DNA of 64,000 bases from Solea solea (Eukaryota > Chordata > Actinopteri > Pleuronectiformes > Soleidae). Below, piece by piece: positions 36,101 to 50,400 of this stretch (position 1 is the stretch's first letter; each line of letters starts with the position of its first letter). The DNA lies in NCBI RefSeq assembly GCF_958295425.1, contig NC_081142.1:14249321-14313320 (forward strand). Direction: 5' to 3'. Below the pieces are notes generated by a model that worked only from the letters and a program-made list of their open reading frames with translations, had not been told where the DNA came from and searched no databases. The position numbers and the translations under genes are program-made.

Positions 36101-39100
36101 CGCAAGTGTAAAATATTTTTCTGTCTTGCTCGCTGTATTACATTCTGGCCCTATTATTATTTCCCAAACTGTACTGAGAGCCTTATGTTCAATTACTGGG
36201 AACACAGCAGCTCTCCCTCCCCGGTAAAACAATATCCAGTCTACATTTCATCTAGACACCACTTGTCAGACAGAAACATTAAAATATGGTGTCGGGTGGA
36301 GGGTGTTGGTGCGGAGAGTGGGAGGGCAGACATGGGAAAGTGCGCATGGTTACAGCTGATTGATACCATCATGAAACCTTTGGTGGAAACACCATCATGC
36401 CAGGAAACTACAAACATAAAAGCACACCAGATAATAACAACTACATCAACTATACCAGCTTAACTTTACCATTTATAAAAGGATATAAAGGCTTATTCTA
36501 AAATGTAGAAAAGATTATGAAGATTGTTGCCATCCTCAAGGGCCAGGATAAATTACTTTTGTTTATCATATAAAAACTTAATTAAATCCAAGTAAACACA
36601 CAATCAAGGTACAAAAGATCAAGGAAAACAAAACTCACCACGAGGCATAAAATCGATGAGCTCTTTAGTATATCTGAGCTCCTAATAAAGTTAAATAGTT
36701 AAAAGTGACAGAAAACCAGGAGCCTGAAAACTCACAAAGGCATGGACTGGACGAGCAAAGGACTAATGACGAAACAGGGCTTGAGGGTGACCTGTCTGAC
36801 TTGAACCACAGTCGCTTTGAAATCCACATTCAGAATTCTCTATGCCTGCTTTTATCACACCCTGGCTGAGGAGACAAATAACCTGGTCGATGATCCAAAT
36901 AATTGGGAATGATTAGAGAGGTAATTAAAAATTGATAAGATGCAGAATAAACCACACAATGGGACTGCATATGATCTCCCTGCTCATGCTGTTTAAACCT
37001 AGTGTGAAATAGGACAAAACCTTCTCAATGTTTATGCGCTTGTGTGCACTTTCTTTTATCGAGATGCATGCTGTGGAAAAATGCTGACTACATTTCAATA
37101 ACAACTAATTATCTTTCTTCGTCCCCAAAAGTTGTTTCTTTCCCACTCTGTATTTCCTCATATACACCCCAAACAACAACTGGCACTTACTGTGCTGACG
37201 AGATATTTAAACGCATAATGAAGTTGTGCATAAATATGGTGTATATATAAGGATGTATGGCTATCACAACTGTAGACCAGGCTCAGTGCACAATACAGTA
37301 CTGCTGCTTCCTAAGTTTATTTGCTGCACCAAGTTTCCCGTTTTAAACGTCGGCAATACTGTAATTGTGATAAAACTGTGTCCACTAAATTCACCATGTC
37401 ATTCTCTACCTGTCTTTGGTTTCCTTTCCTCTCAGCTTCAGCGTGTACTTCTTTACAACACGGCTACCCTCTAATGGCAGTGACTGGTGGCAGGGTGGGC
37501 TGGGTCTGAATTGACACTGAAGCGGTTGTTTTGTGCCCATGATTCAGAGGAGCAAATGTCTTGTATGTTGCGTATTATGAAAGCACACTAATATGTTTTG
37601 GATGACGGGTCCCTGTTGGTCTTTGATTAACATCAAAACAGAGGGAACTTTCAGTGCTTGTCAAGTTATTGCACAATGTTTCTTAGGACTTGTTTTCAAA
37701 CTGAATTCTAATTAAGACATTTTAATTGCTTAAAGCCACATCTGCAGTGTACCGGTGTTCAAATGCTGCATTTGTGCTGCTGCAGTTTAACTGTGATTAT
37801 GGCTGTCAGTATGGGTGCAATTACAGGTTTCTGGTGTGATAATGATCCTATCTTATGTGTGCATGTACTGTGAAAAAGGAATACAACACCATTTATACAT
37901 ATGGGACCATTTTGGAAAGGATTTCCTACTGCCAGTAGATCTTATTTTTGTGATATTGGCTTATTTCTCTTTTTCCAATTTAATAATGCAGATTTTGTAA
38001 ACTTCTGCTACAAACTACTAATAAAAGATCAGTACGTCCAGTCACAGCTTTTCTGCTGACCAAAACAAGATAGGTCTGAAAAACATAAATAGTTGAGTTA
38101 TCTGCAATTCACTTTCAAGATGAATATGCGATGTAATTTGGCCTTGGAAATAGAAGGGCAATTTCTGCCTTTCTCCCAGACTGGAAAAAGAAAAATCCAG
38201 CTGAAAGCATCAGGGGAATGGCAGCAAAGTGTGGATGAGAACCAGATGAATGGAGAAAGGCTGTCACTGACAATACTACAGTGCCTGGACAATGAAACCA
38301 TTCAAATTCAAGCAATGGAACAGCATATCAAACAACTGTTTTTAGAAGGAATATCCAAGATCCTTTTCACAATCTTTGGCAGGGGTTATGCTGGCTTCTT
38401 TTTTTGTATTCTTAGTGCCAGCCATACACAACCAGACATACATGTTACATTTGCTGCAATAAAATATACACTCCACAGTCCCAAAAATGTGTTTATTTCT
38501 ATTGATGATTAAATTGCCAGGGGCAAATGTTTAGTCAACAACTGCTTGCTATTCTGGTCCTCTCAGATCCTTTGGGAGTTTATTGGTTGTGCCTATCACC
38601 TCTTGCTTAACATTCAAGCTGCAGGTGAAGGGTTGCACAGAGCCAATGTCCATGTTTTTTTTTGTTTTTTTTTCCACTGGACTGGAAATGCTGATATTTC
38701 CATCGGTGACCAAAAACGACGTTCTAATGTACGTTCTTATTTATTCCTCTTACCAGAGTTTATATATGCACTGGCTGTACATGCACACACAGAGTATACA
38801 GACATGCCGTCTGCTTTGACTGCAGCTATGTGTTCCCCTAGTGAGTCAGAAAGATGGATCTGCATTTGAGGGGCTTGTAGTTAAGAAGACTGGAGCATAA
38901 AGCACACCCAAGCTATCTCTCCTTCTCTCTCTCTCTCTCTCTCTGTGGTGAGCTGCCAGCCCCAGAACAGTGACAAATTCGATACCAAGCCCCATCTTTC
39001 ACTGTACCATTTGGTTGACAGAAAAGGGCTCAGGAGGGAGAGGGAGGAGAGAGTCAAACGAGTTAGGAGATGACTGCTTGAGCTGAAGACAAAGAGAATG

Positions 39101-42100
39101 AGAAACCTTATTGTTGCCAAGCAAATGGATGATGTAGGTGAAGTATATAAAATTACTGTGTGGGTGGGGATTAATTTGTATTACCATAAGACACAACTAT
39201 AGTTTGAAACTATTGTAGTGGTGACATTTTGGGACGGTGACGATTCAGCCTGAGCCTCAATTTATGGCACACCTTAGAAAGGTTGCTTGAGAGTTAAGAT
39301 TAGGGTAAATCTTCAATGCAATGTAAAATAATGTCTGCTTGATGTCCTTAAATGTAATCTGTGAATGTGTATGTGTGTTAAATGACTAGATTGTACCAAC
39401 AGTGTTGTATTTCATATCTTAAGTTTGCATGGCAACAAACAGGGAATGTAACTGATGTTTTCAGGAGATGAAAACATCTTAATTAAATACCAGAAAGCAA
39501 TATCAGTTGACATTTTAATTTCTACAGATACATCACGTGTCTGATATTACTGCACAGTTGAGAATTAGAACCATAGCGAATCAAAATGTAATCTGCATAC
39601 GCATTTGACACAATGAGACAAAAACAAGATAATATGAATCGTTTTAGAGTGGTGACCCAGTGGTCAAGTAAAGATCAACTTTACAATTATTACAAAAAAT
39701 CAAAATGGTGCCTTGACAACAGTTTTAGACTCTCGACTTAGGCTTATGTATGATGTGCCATTTTTGCCAGCCACACTTTAAAAGGCACTGAGCCTGCTTT
39801 CTTATTCACAGTGAGGAAAACTAAAAAGGTTGACTGCTTCTGTGACTATGTTTAAGCAGAACTGGTTATGGAACAGTCTCTGTCACACTTGTACCACCAC
39901 ACCAACCTAACAGACAAAGGGAATGAGGGAGAAAGATGGAGCTACTCTGCCTCACATTCCTTTGATTACTGGGTGTGGTGCTGTTTAGTCCATTTGTCAA
40001 CTTGGATTTACAGTGCAGAATGGACCACTCTTCTTTATCAGACAGAGAGGGAGGTTTAGTGTACTGGGCATGCTCCCTTGAGCACTGGGTTAGGTGGAGG
40101 GGAGAATGCTGGAGCCAGGACTACTGAGTCTTAAATTACAACTGGCCACATGGGACTTAGGAAGGTCGAAAATGAGAATGAGGGAGAGAGCTGTAATAAA
40201 CCTGACGAAAAAAAAGAAAAAAAAGAAGAGAGAAGCGACACACGCACTCACGCGAGAACACTCGCATTAGAAGAAAAAGAAGAGGAAGTGAAAAGGAAAA
40301 TGAAGTGGAAAGTATTGAAAAAGACAAGGGGGAGGTTCTTCCACAAGACATTGTAGTTGGGCCCCCGTTCACAACCAAACCATGCCCTCTCAATTTCATG
40401 CTCAGCAGCCCACAAGCAAAGAGGCAGTTAGTGTCAATGGCAGGATGTGAGTGCAAGGTTAGTGTCGGGAGAGAACCAGATAACCAGGAACTGCTTGTAC
40501 ATTATAAAATGACCTATAAAAGAAACTTGTTGCAGCTGAATCCCAGATCAAATCAGTCCTCATCAAGTGTCCTCACTTGCCAGAAACATTGTGATATTCA
40601 TGCAGTGAATATATTGATGCCATTAATTGACTGTCTACTAGTAACTACTATTACTGCCCCCATACTAGTCACCCTATGTCATCTAAATTGGTATTTCATT
40701 GCAGAATGCCCACAAGCAGCAATTAATTTCCTTACTAGTGACTTAAGAAGCTCTCCGTCCATTCTTATCCACCTCATTCCAAGTGAATTCAACACCCAAA
40801 CATTATGTCCCATAATATTTCAGATACTTAAGTATGCTTTCACATAAATGCCCAGATTTTATAAGATGGATTTTATTACTATAGTGTTTTCCCTGTTATG
40901 CCGTGACTGTTTCATTGCTACAGGATGATAAAAAGACAGTCTGTCTTATCTTACCTGGGTGGCCATCTTGCCATAGTCTACCCAGCGCAGGGTTGCAAAG
41001 TTTGTGGACTCTGCGCAGTTGAAACCATGGTTGAAGCCGGCATGATAGCCATAAGGAAATGTGACTACAAACTCCCCTTCATTCTGAGTTACCTGTCGAA
41101 AGAGAGAAAGAGGGGGGAAAAAAAGTTTAATTTCAATTCCAACTAGCCTTGAAGGGTAAAGAAAATCCTTGGGTCCACTGCTTCATGTCCAATAATGACA
41201 ACTAAGAATCTCATAAACTAACTGACTAAATAAACAATAATTAGATCTCTCATCAAGGACACCATTAATCTCCATTTTAATTGGCTTGGGAGACAACACT
41301 TGCATCTCAAGTTTTCAAATTGGCACTTAATGTGCTGCGTAACCTCTCCATCACTGTATATTTTATTATTATTATTTTTGCACATCTTAAAAAAGATTCT
41401 AATTTAGACATGACACATTTCCTCCTACATTCACCTACATGAAATGACCAATTCTCTGTTAATTACCAGTGCTTGTCTGATCCAAGGAAGAAACTATTGG
41501 ATTTTGGTGGTCATCCAGATATGGATCCACAGTCAGGATATTTTCTAATAATATTTTGGTACTTTCACTAGTTAAGCTATTTTCTCATTTATGAGTTACA
41601 GTTACAAATGTTTCAAGAATTTCAAATGCATTTCACAAACTTTACAGTTGCCATTACGGATTTTCATTGTACAGGGAGTTCAACTTCGCAGTAACAACTT
41701 TTCTCCAAACTTTTCCAACTCGTGAACAAAATGAATTCAACCTAACACATGACTGCTGCTCAGGGTTGAGTGTTTCCTCATGAGCTCAGCATTACTCTGA
41801 GAATGTTTAAAAATGTGAACACAAGTTAATCACAATCTTTTCTGAATGCAGAACCTTAAGCCCATCCATGACTGTGGATCTCTACTTCTTTGTGAAGCCT
41901 GGATTCCAGCAACCAAGAGATACATTACAGACAAGTCTGACAAGGTGACAGACATAGTGGGAGGGGAACAGAAAAACGAGCTGAGAGCGTGATATAAACT
42001 TCAGCTAAAGGCAGTGGTTTACATATCAAAAAAAATCCTTTTTAGCTCTGGTAGAGACACAAGACGGCAGTTTTATTTTTATACATGAATAGAAAGAGAT

Positions 42101-44419
42101 ACTGTAGGTGTGTTACAAGTAACATGTTCGCTGCGTTAATGATTTCCTGAAGGGGGAGTAAGAAAGGCAAATGGGATGGGGGGGTACCCTCTGTTGAGAG
42201 TAGAAAACTTTGTATGCCTGCTCTCTTGCCAGTTTCCCTCTTCAAACTTTATATAGCCTGCTGAGCATGATAAACAAAAACAGCAAATTAGTTTCCTATG
42301 GCAGGCACATAAGATTATTACTCATAGAGTATCATAGCTATGTCATCCAACAGTTGTCCCGTTTGCGTCAAAGCTGAGCCACTTCCTTTGTGTTGAAAAC
42401 AAGCCAATTATATTTCAGTGAATTACACAAGACCCACTTATGGTACCAGCAAACAGCAGGTATGGAGTGTGTTTCAATCGTTGTATAATCAAACTTCTTC
42501 TAATTTTATGCTTCTTCTGTTATGTATTAAAAATGTTCAAATAACTCTGAGTCAAAGTGGGGAAAACACTTTAAGATTATCAGGGCTCTACCTTAGTGTA
42601 AACATCATGACCATAATCTAATACTGAGTTTAGTAAAAACATAGAGTCTTCCAACTATAGACTAATTTAGCACCCACCCTGTCAAAAGGAATGCTGTATT
42701 TTTTAAGGATGGATGGCGATATCAACGTCATCTTGTGGCGAAGGAAGGCGTCACAGCCTTGGGAACTGCCAGGGAAGAATCCTGCAGAGGGTCACAGTAC
42801 AAATGTAAAATTGAGAAAATTTCACTGACACTGATGAGAGAGGAAAACACCAAAAAACTACAAAGATTCATGTTGTAATTTATGTACGAAATAATCTGCT
42901 AATATTTTAAATCAAACAAACTGTGTGCTTCAAACTGCAGCATGGGTTCCTAAAAAACCCTCAACGATGTTTATTTTTTCCTAGTTCCTTAATCTCCTCA
43001 GATTGTGATGAACAGCTCTGAGGTTTCAGTCAGTATTGGAAAGGCACAGCATTAAAGACATGCATAGCATTAAAAAGACATTAAATACAGATATACTATG
43101 TGATATAGACGTTATAGATGCAGCAATTACTGTGGGCATTATCAGGGATCAGGGCTTAGTAATGCACTTTGGAATAACACCTTTTTCCCCGGACTCAACA
43201 ATGATACAACAATTGTAGCAACAAAATACAAGAAACTGGTTACCAGATGAATAATCACTACAGTTCATGTTTCTAATAAAAGAAAAAAGCTTGATGAATT
43301 ACCAAGAATGTAATAAATAATTTGTTTTCAGTAAGAATGACATAGTGCTTCCTGATTAATAATTGTTAATCCCACAACTAGGAAAATGTCATCTGGCTAT
43401 CCACATAAATGCATTTATTGAGTGTAGCATAATCACATTACCCCAGTGCATGTTATTGCATTGTTTGTGTACCTCCATGTTGTACTTCTGGATACATTTG
43501 ATGGAACACATTACTGCTCAAAATCAGCATAAAAAAAATATCATCCCATTGATGTGCAACCACAGAGAAGATCTTGCCTGAAGATGATCTGCTTTCCTCT
43601 AAACAATTGTGTACTTTCATTTTATGTAAGAAGCAGCAGTGCTGCCATTTTATGTTTTAAAAGTTAGTCCAAAAACAACACAATGAGATATAAAACTACA
43701 GTCTTATGGGGATGGTTCTGTCCCCAAGGTCACTAAAAGGAAATGCATGCATTCTACTTTTTGAGACCATTCACACGGTGCAGCTGACAACTGTGTGACT
43801 GCAACTACAACAGTTTTTAATGTGCAAACGCTGCTCATTCTTAGCAACTTTACCCTTTTTTTTAGAAAACAAACCTCCTCCTGAAAACACAGACTACTTT
43901 ATGATCATTTTATATCCCGCCCCAACTGTCTCACTCTAAAGGGAATCACTTCTGCTGCGGCAGACTGAGAAACTCAGATAGCCTCTGCATAATCAAAGCG
44001 TTTCTCCTCCATCATTTACTGTCTCTCTTAACTGTCTGTACCCGTCTGTGACTCGGGAGGGGGGGGGGGGTCACGCAAGCATCCACCCAGTTAAAGTTTA
44101 ATGTGACTGACAGTATAATCGGTACCCATTTCATCCTTCATTTTCACTGCATTGTTTCAGCCTCTGTTCTACTCTACAAAGCAAGAGAGGCAGAGAGGGC
44201 TCCTATTCTCTCATCGCCTGCCTGCTTGTTGGAGCTGATAAAGGTGAATAATGTGCCGTCACAGCCTGGGTATTAATCCCCATTAAAATGCAGCTGGCTC
44301 ACTGAGCCCTCTGCAGGGTAATACTAACTTAAAGGCATTATTCCCTCCTTTAGAGTTTCAAAATGTTGTCCCTACTAACAACCATTCTAAAAAAGTTTGG
44401 AATACTGTCTAAAAAATAA

Positions 44420-44459
<40 letters not shown>

Positions 44460-47400
44460 AATAAGGAGCAATAAGAGCAACAGCTGTCGCTGGGTCAGAT
44501 GTTTGGAGAGGAGCTTTCATGTAACAAGACAATTGTCACAGCAACATTAAACATTCCTACTACACTCATAACTGTCTTTTTAGGAACTCGACAAACAGTT
44601 GGCTGCATGCCCTCATGATAGCTTTGATAGGTCAGTGGGTGCTTATTAAATAAGGTTGGCAGTGCTTTCCTCCCACTGCCAGTTGCTAAGATAAAAGGAG
44701 AGGGAAGGCTGACTGTGATGGAGAGCTGGGCACTGACATGAAAAATGACAACAGATGTCTACTGCGTGTATTTTAAGAGTGACATTTGTGAGCATTTCAT
44801 CAACATCTAGGATCAACCCAATCATGTCTATCATATTAGAAATCCTCATCAGTGTGACAAAAAAAAATAGACCTTAGACATAAGAAATACTACGTATGCT
44901 AACTTACTTAATACTTCAATCATACATTTTACTGTTATAATTATATCTTCTAAATTACCTGCTGTATAATTAAGCTACAGAATAAACATAAGCTTCACTG
45001 AATATGAAAGGATGAACATTGAACAATATTTGAAAGCAGTGACCGCACATCTGACAAAGAATCAGAGGCAGATGTTTATCGTAGTGGAATTTTAGAAAAT
45101 TAGCCATATGCTGAGTTAAATCTGGAGATATTTTACAGTTTAATTTTCAAGGGAAGCCTGGTTGATGAAACATATTAACTGTCAGCAGTGCAGCCTCCTT
45201 GCCCGAAGTTTAACTAAGATAAACTCTGATTTAGCTGGTAAATATCACCTGGACTGTGCCATGCTCGTTTTTTGTTTTTTTTCTTGTCAGGTATTCTTCT
45301 CTGACTCGTTTGTGTATTACATATTTCACCCACTTGAATATAACATAAAGATAGCAGGTGACAGGCAATGCATTGTGATTATTGATTTGCTCTCAGCTCT
45401 TTACACCCACAAGGACAAGTGATGTGTCTATTTAATGTAGTATGGATTGAACAACTCTTCCTCACCATTCCATGTCTCCTAGCTCACTTCGGACAACATG
45501 CAATACACAAGATGATGTTCAGTGATCAAAACGGGTAGCGAGCATGGGTGGAAGAAAGGAAGCGCAGAGATGCAAGGAGACGTGTTATGTCAGAGAAAGG
45601 GGATAGATGTTTGATGAAACACCGAAGGCAGAAGGTGTCAAAATGATTTGAGTGTGGCTGGGGACACATTATTATGTCCAAACCTGAACGGGCACGAGAG
45701 ATTATTGACCGAACCCGACCTGAACCTGCCAGGCAACCGTATGTTTCTGTCCGAGCCCAAACCAAATCAGACATGCATTCTGTATTTATTTTTGTTGGAG
45801 CCTGACACAGTTAGAGTGAGCTGAAGCGTACACCGACTGTCACTGTTACGCAGGTGGTTGTAACCTTTATTCATGGTGACGGAAAAGGAGCAAGAGGGAA
45901 AAAGTGTGGTGTTTCTGTGTGCGGGTGCGTGTGTGTGCGTGTGTGTGTGATCTATTGGCATCTGTGTGTGCGCTGCATCACTATAGGAAATGAATGAAAA
46001 GTTGTCATTTCTTCCAGGAGGAAGCAACTACTAGCCCCACGATGAACGCACCCACTGATAACCACTGATAACCATTTACATTATCCAACCATCGTGGTGC
46101 AAAGTTTAGCATCCCCCGTGAATGCCTTCAATAACTTTAACAGAGACACTTGATCAATTACTTATCAATTTACGTAATGCTTAAGAAAATGAAAAGGTAT
46201 GGTTTGACACATTCATTTAAACTAGTTTTGATGTATTTGATTGTCAAAATCTACAACTCGCTGTGTTGTTGTTTTACGCAGCAGTAGCAGCAGCCATTGC
46301 TTGCTCCTCAACAGCATTGATAATCGACCAACTCAAACGCCAAAGCACAGATTTCTAAGTTTCCTCCTCTTAGTGCTGAACAGATATTTGATGCTGCTGA
46401 ACTCAGCTCAGCCAGCCTGTGCTCCAAATTTGACATATGACATGAATTGACTGCACACATTAAGTGCTTCAAGCTGTTCATCTTTTTCATGCTCCATTTT
46501 AGATTTTTATACCCACTGAAAAAGCAGAATATAGCAGTTTTCATTCCACTGAATACAAACAAAACATTTTTCTCACAGTGTTTCCTTAATGTTTGTTGCG
46601 AGGCCCACTGTGTCAGCTCGACAAGAAACTGCAGAAAGGTTGTTTATTGTAAAGCGTTCTTACCAGTGCTGTGCAAGCTGTGAATAAGACATGGTGCAAC
46701 TGAGAGCTGCCACTTTTCTTTCTATGCTCCAGTGGAAAATGGAATCGGTAAGTGTGTTTGGGATGTCTGCTAGGGTTTATTCTGTGCATGTGTTAAGTGT
46801 CTACTATGTGTATGGTTTCAGTGTTTGGATGGGTACAATATAAAAAAGCAAACAATAACTACAATTTTAAACAGAAAAATCCTCACCTTGTGCCAGCCTC
46901 TCTAGCCTCTTGCCTTGTTCGGGTGAAATTGAATACCTGCATAAGAAAAAAAAAGGGGGGGGTGTTAATCATTTTATAAAGGTTGACATTAGGAAGACAC
47001 CTTATTCTTTGACCTGCTAAAACTAATTTTCTAAATCTTCCTCTTTCAATTATCTAGTCACTTATATAACATGCTCTATTTTCTCTCATGCAACTTCTAA
47101 AAGCATTCAATCACAGAAAAGACTTACTAGGCAACACTCATAAAGTTATTCTCACAAAGGTGGAGGCAAAACAACAACAGCATATCTTGAGCAAGATATA
47201 TGCAAGTTTTGAATCATCACAACCACAATCCAAATCATCAAGAAAAAAAGAAGAACATGGCCAGTAACACAGCAAAGAGATGACGAGTGATGCAGCACTG
47301 GCACAATCCACAGACATACTGCCAAGTATATGTTGCTTGCTGGCTTTATGTAACAATATTCTTTTCACTGAGGTAAATAAAAAAGAAATTAGTTTAAAAA

Positions 47401-50400
47401 GGACTACAGCAAAATTCCATTATCAACATTTGTAGACTGAACATAGCTCAAGAATTAAAGCTGACAAAGTATGACACAGAAAGCTGCTCCTCAGCCTTGT
47501 CTCAGTGTTTCTAAGAAGCTATAATTTGAAGTAAAAGGAAACAGGGAGGTTGGTGGAAAAGATAAAATGACAGATGAAGGGCAGGACTAGGTAAAATCAC
47601 TGTTTTGGGAGTGCTGGGTTATTTTATAGCCCTCAGCACTTAACATTTTAAGATATGAAATCACCCAAGCTGTACACCTCATCACCCTGCCCAATTTTTC
47701 ATGCCACACACACACACCAATCACTATTCTCGTCAATGTTTGCAATGAGGGAGGTAGTAATTTATGTATTTTCTTCAAAAAAAAATATTCCGATGTGAGA
47801 TTTGCTGCCAGATTGCTTTGATCTGTTAACTGATTTTGATCTACACCAGCTTTTTTCAATTACTGCTTTTTATATGGAAAATTACCATTTGACAAGCGAC
47901 ATGATACCAAGAAAGCAAAGTGTTTGCCCTTAAAAATATTAAGGGAGCATATTTGGGTCCATATCATAACATCAAATTTCAGATGTGACATTTAAGAACC
48001 AAATGTATAAAATACAGAGAGGGAGGGAGCATGCAAAGCTAAACTCTCATCCGTTCATTTGTGAAGTTATTACAATGTTTTTATAACTGCAATTATTTCC
48101 TCTGAGTGGCTTAAGCCTCCAGAGAGATAAAGCAATGAACTCTAGGTGGAAAGAAAGCCTGTACTTCTCCTTTGTTACTCAAGCTACAACAAACAGAAGG
48201 GGAGCATTATAAAGACTGAGTGATGTGAGGGGCAACAACACATGGGGGGGACAGGGGCTGACAGAGAAAGAGAAAATAATAAACAAAAGACAAAAATGAC
48301 TCCAGACATGGGAGCCAAGACATGGAGCCACACTGCCCCCTGTAGTTGTAACATTAGAACTTCACAGAGGTGGTGCATTTTTCAATGTTTTATTATTATT
48401 ATAGTCTGGATTTACACAGCTATCCAACATCAGAGGCGCTTAACCAAGGTCCTTAATGCAATTTGGGAGCACAGAAGTGACAAGGACCACATGTATTTAA
48501 ATTCAGGTTGTAAATGGTCTATTTTACGGAGTTAATATACAGTTAATTATCCTCTGTGCATTTGCTGCAGTTGTAAGATCGTTATTTTAATTGATGTGGT
48601 TTACTCTTGAAGATAATGGGTAATGACTCATACAATTAAATGGATACGGTTATGAGTTGTAATTGGTTTTGTGGCTCTAAAACAAATGACAACAGATATG
48701 TGAGCTGGGGGTCCACTTTATTGGCAAGGGATAAATGTAATATAAGAATACATAATATAGTTAATTAATAATGTAATTACTCATATCGTTATACTTGAAC
48801 CTATATTTTAGTCTCTCACTAACACAACACTGCATTGTCGTCTGTCAAATTGTGTGGTCATTTGGATTGGAATGGTGTAACTTTTTAGGAAATAGAAGGA
48901 CAAACAGGTTTCACCAGTAACTGTAGCTAGGCTTCCACTGTGAGGGTTTAAGGGTAGGTCCCAATAAACTTGACACCACGTACAGTACATGTTTCCTATA
49001 GGATGTGCTCCAATATGGTTGAATTTTACTGTATGGTCATTATAGCATTGCAGAAACAACAAGCAAATGGTTGAAGACAGACTGTCACCTAGTGGTCAGG
49101 GGTTGAAGGACAACAAAGAAAAAAGATCATGAATAAAAAAATTAAAATTTTGATCATAACATTATATTGCAGTTTTAGCAACATTTTTCATCATACTGTG
49201 CACACAACCACCGCCGCACCATACACCCTTCATCATTATTTTTCTGCTTTTTTTTCTATACTGTTTTGCTACCCAAAGCATCAAAGTACTTTGAGAGTAT
49301 TTCATTTATATTAAAAGAACTTGTTTACAGTTGTTGTGTGAACAATTCTATTGACTATGGGGAGTTAAACGAGATGGGCTTTAAGTAGCGTATGATATAG
49401 TGGTTGTGTTTAGCTAGTCTAAACATGCCATGGTGCTGATCTATTATCGCCTTTTTTAGACTACAAAAAGGTACATATCCTAAAAGGCTCAAGCATTACT
49501 TTAAAGGTGCTTTGCCCAGGGGGAAATCACATCACAGAGTTTCCTGTGTAAATATGCACAAATCTCAGTGCAGCCTGTTCCACAAAACATCCCTCAGACG
49601 ATCCCTTTCATCCCAGCATCAAACTAAACAACTCCTCCTGTTCCTGCCCTCCTAAGACCACAGTTGCCATAGCAGCAACATGTCTGTCACTCTGGCAGCA
49701 GAAAGAAAGAAAAACACTAAACAAAACGAACGGCTTGAAATAATCTCAGAGGAAGGGTAGGATTTATCTATAGTGAGAGTTCCTAGTATCTGGACAGTAT
49801 GATGAGACGCAGAGTGTGTGTTACTGTTTTTAACATTTGCAGACATGTTAAATATGTGCACATTCTTATTTAGTGTTTTACAGTTCAACGTTATTTCTAT
49901 CAAGCCTGCTGCAGTAAAAAAATATCTGAGGTTTTGCCTGTTAAACTTTTTACTGATTAAAACCTTCACTGCAAACTGGTCACAATTGTCTTGTGAATAC
50001 ATTCCACCCAGTTCACAGATGCAAGGTGTATTTCATGATTTACAGATTTGAAATTGGACTGGAATTCAATGTTCTAGTAAATGTTAGGGTATTAAAATCT
50101 AGAGGGTTTGCCTCTATATTACGCTCTTATGACAAAATAATGGCGAATATTTACGTACCGCAACAATCTCTGATTCAGACCCCCTAACACACACAACAAA
50201 CTAAAATCATCTCATAAATGTCTGTTTTCCTCTATTATTTGAACAGTGTACAGCTCCTGGCAGCAGATCTCAGAGTGATTTTCTAAAACCCAAGTAGACT
50301 AACTGTTGGGAGCTGTAATGGTGTCATCAATTACTACAAAATCTAACGAACATCTCACCCATCGCCCACTACAACTACTCAACAACTCATCTGATGCCAT

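Noticed and set aside
38093..38512. 139-codon plus-strand open frame in intron 7
   Set aside because: No motif or known similarity, and two other frames are also open on the minus strand across part of it. Judged chance.
40305..40847. 180-codon plus-strand open frame inside kdm4b intron 7
   Set aside because: It is the longest non-exonic frame but has no recognisable domain, no promoter or splice context, and starts within A/G-rich low-complexity sequence. A chance frame in a low-stop region is the simplest reading.
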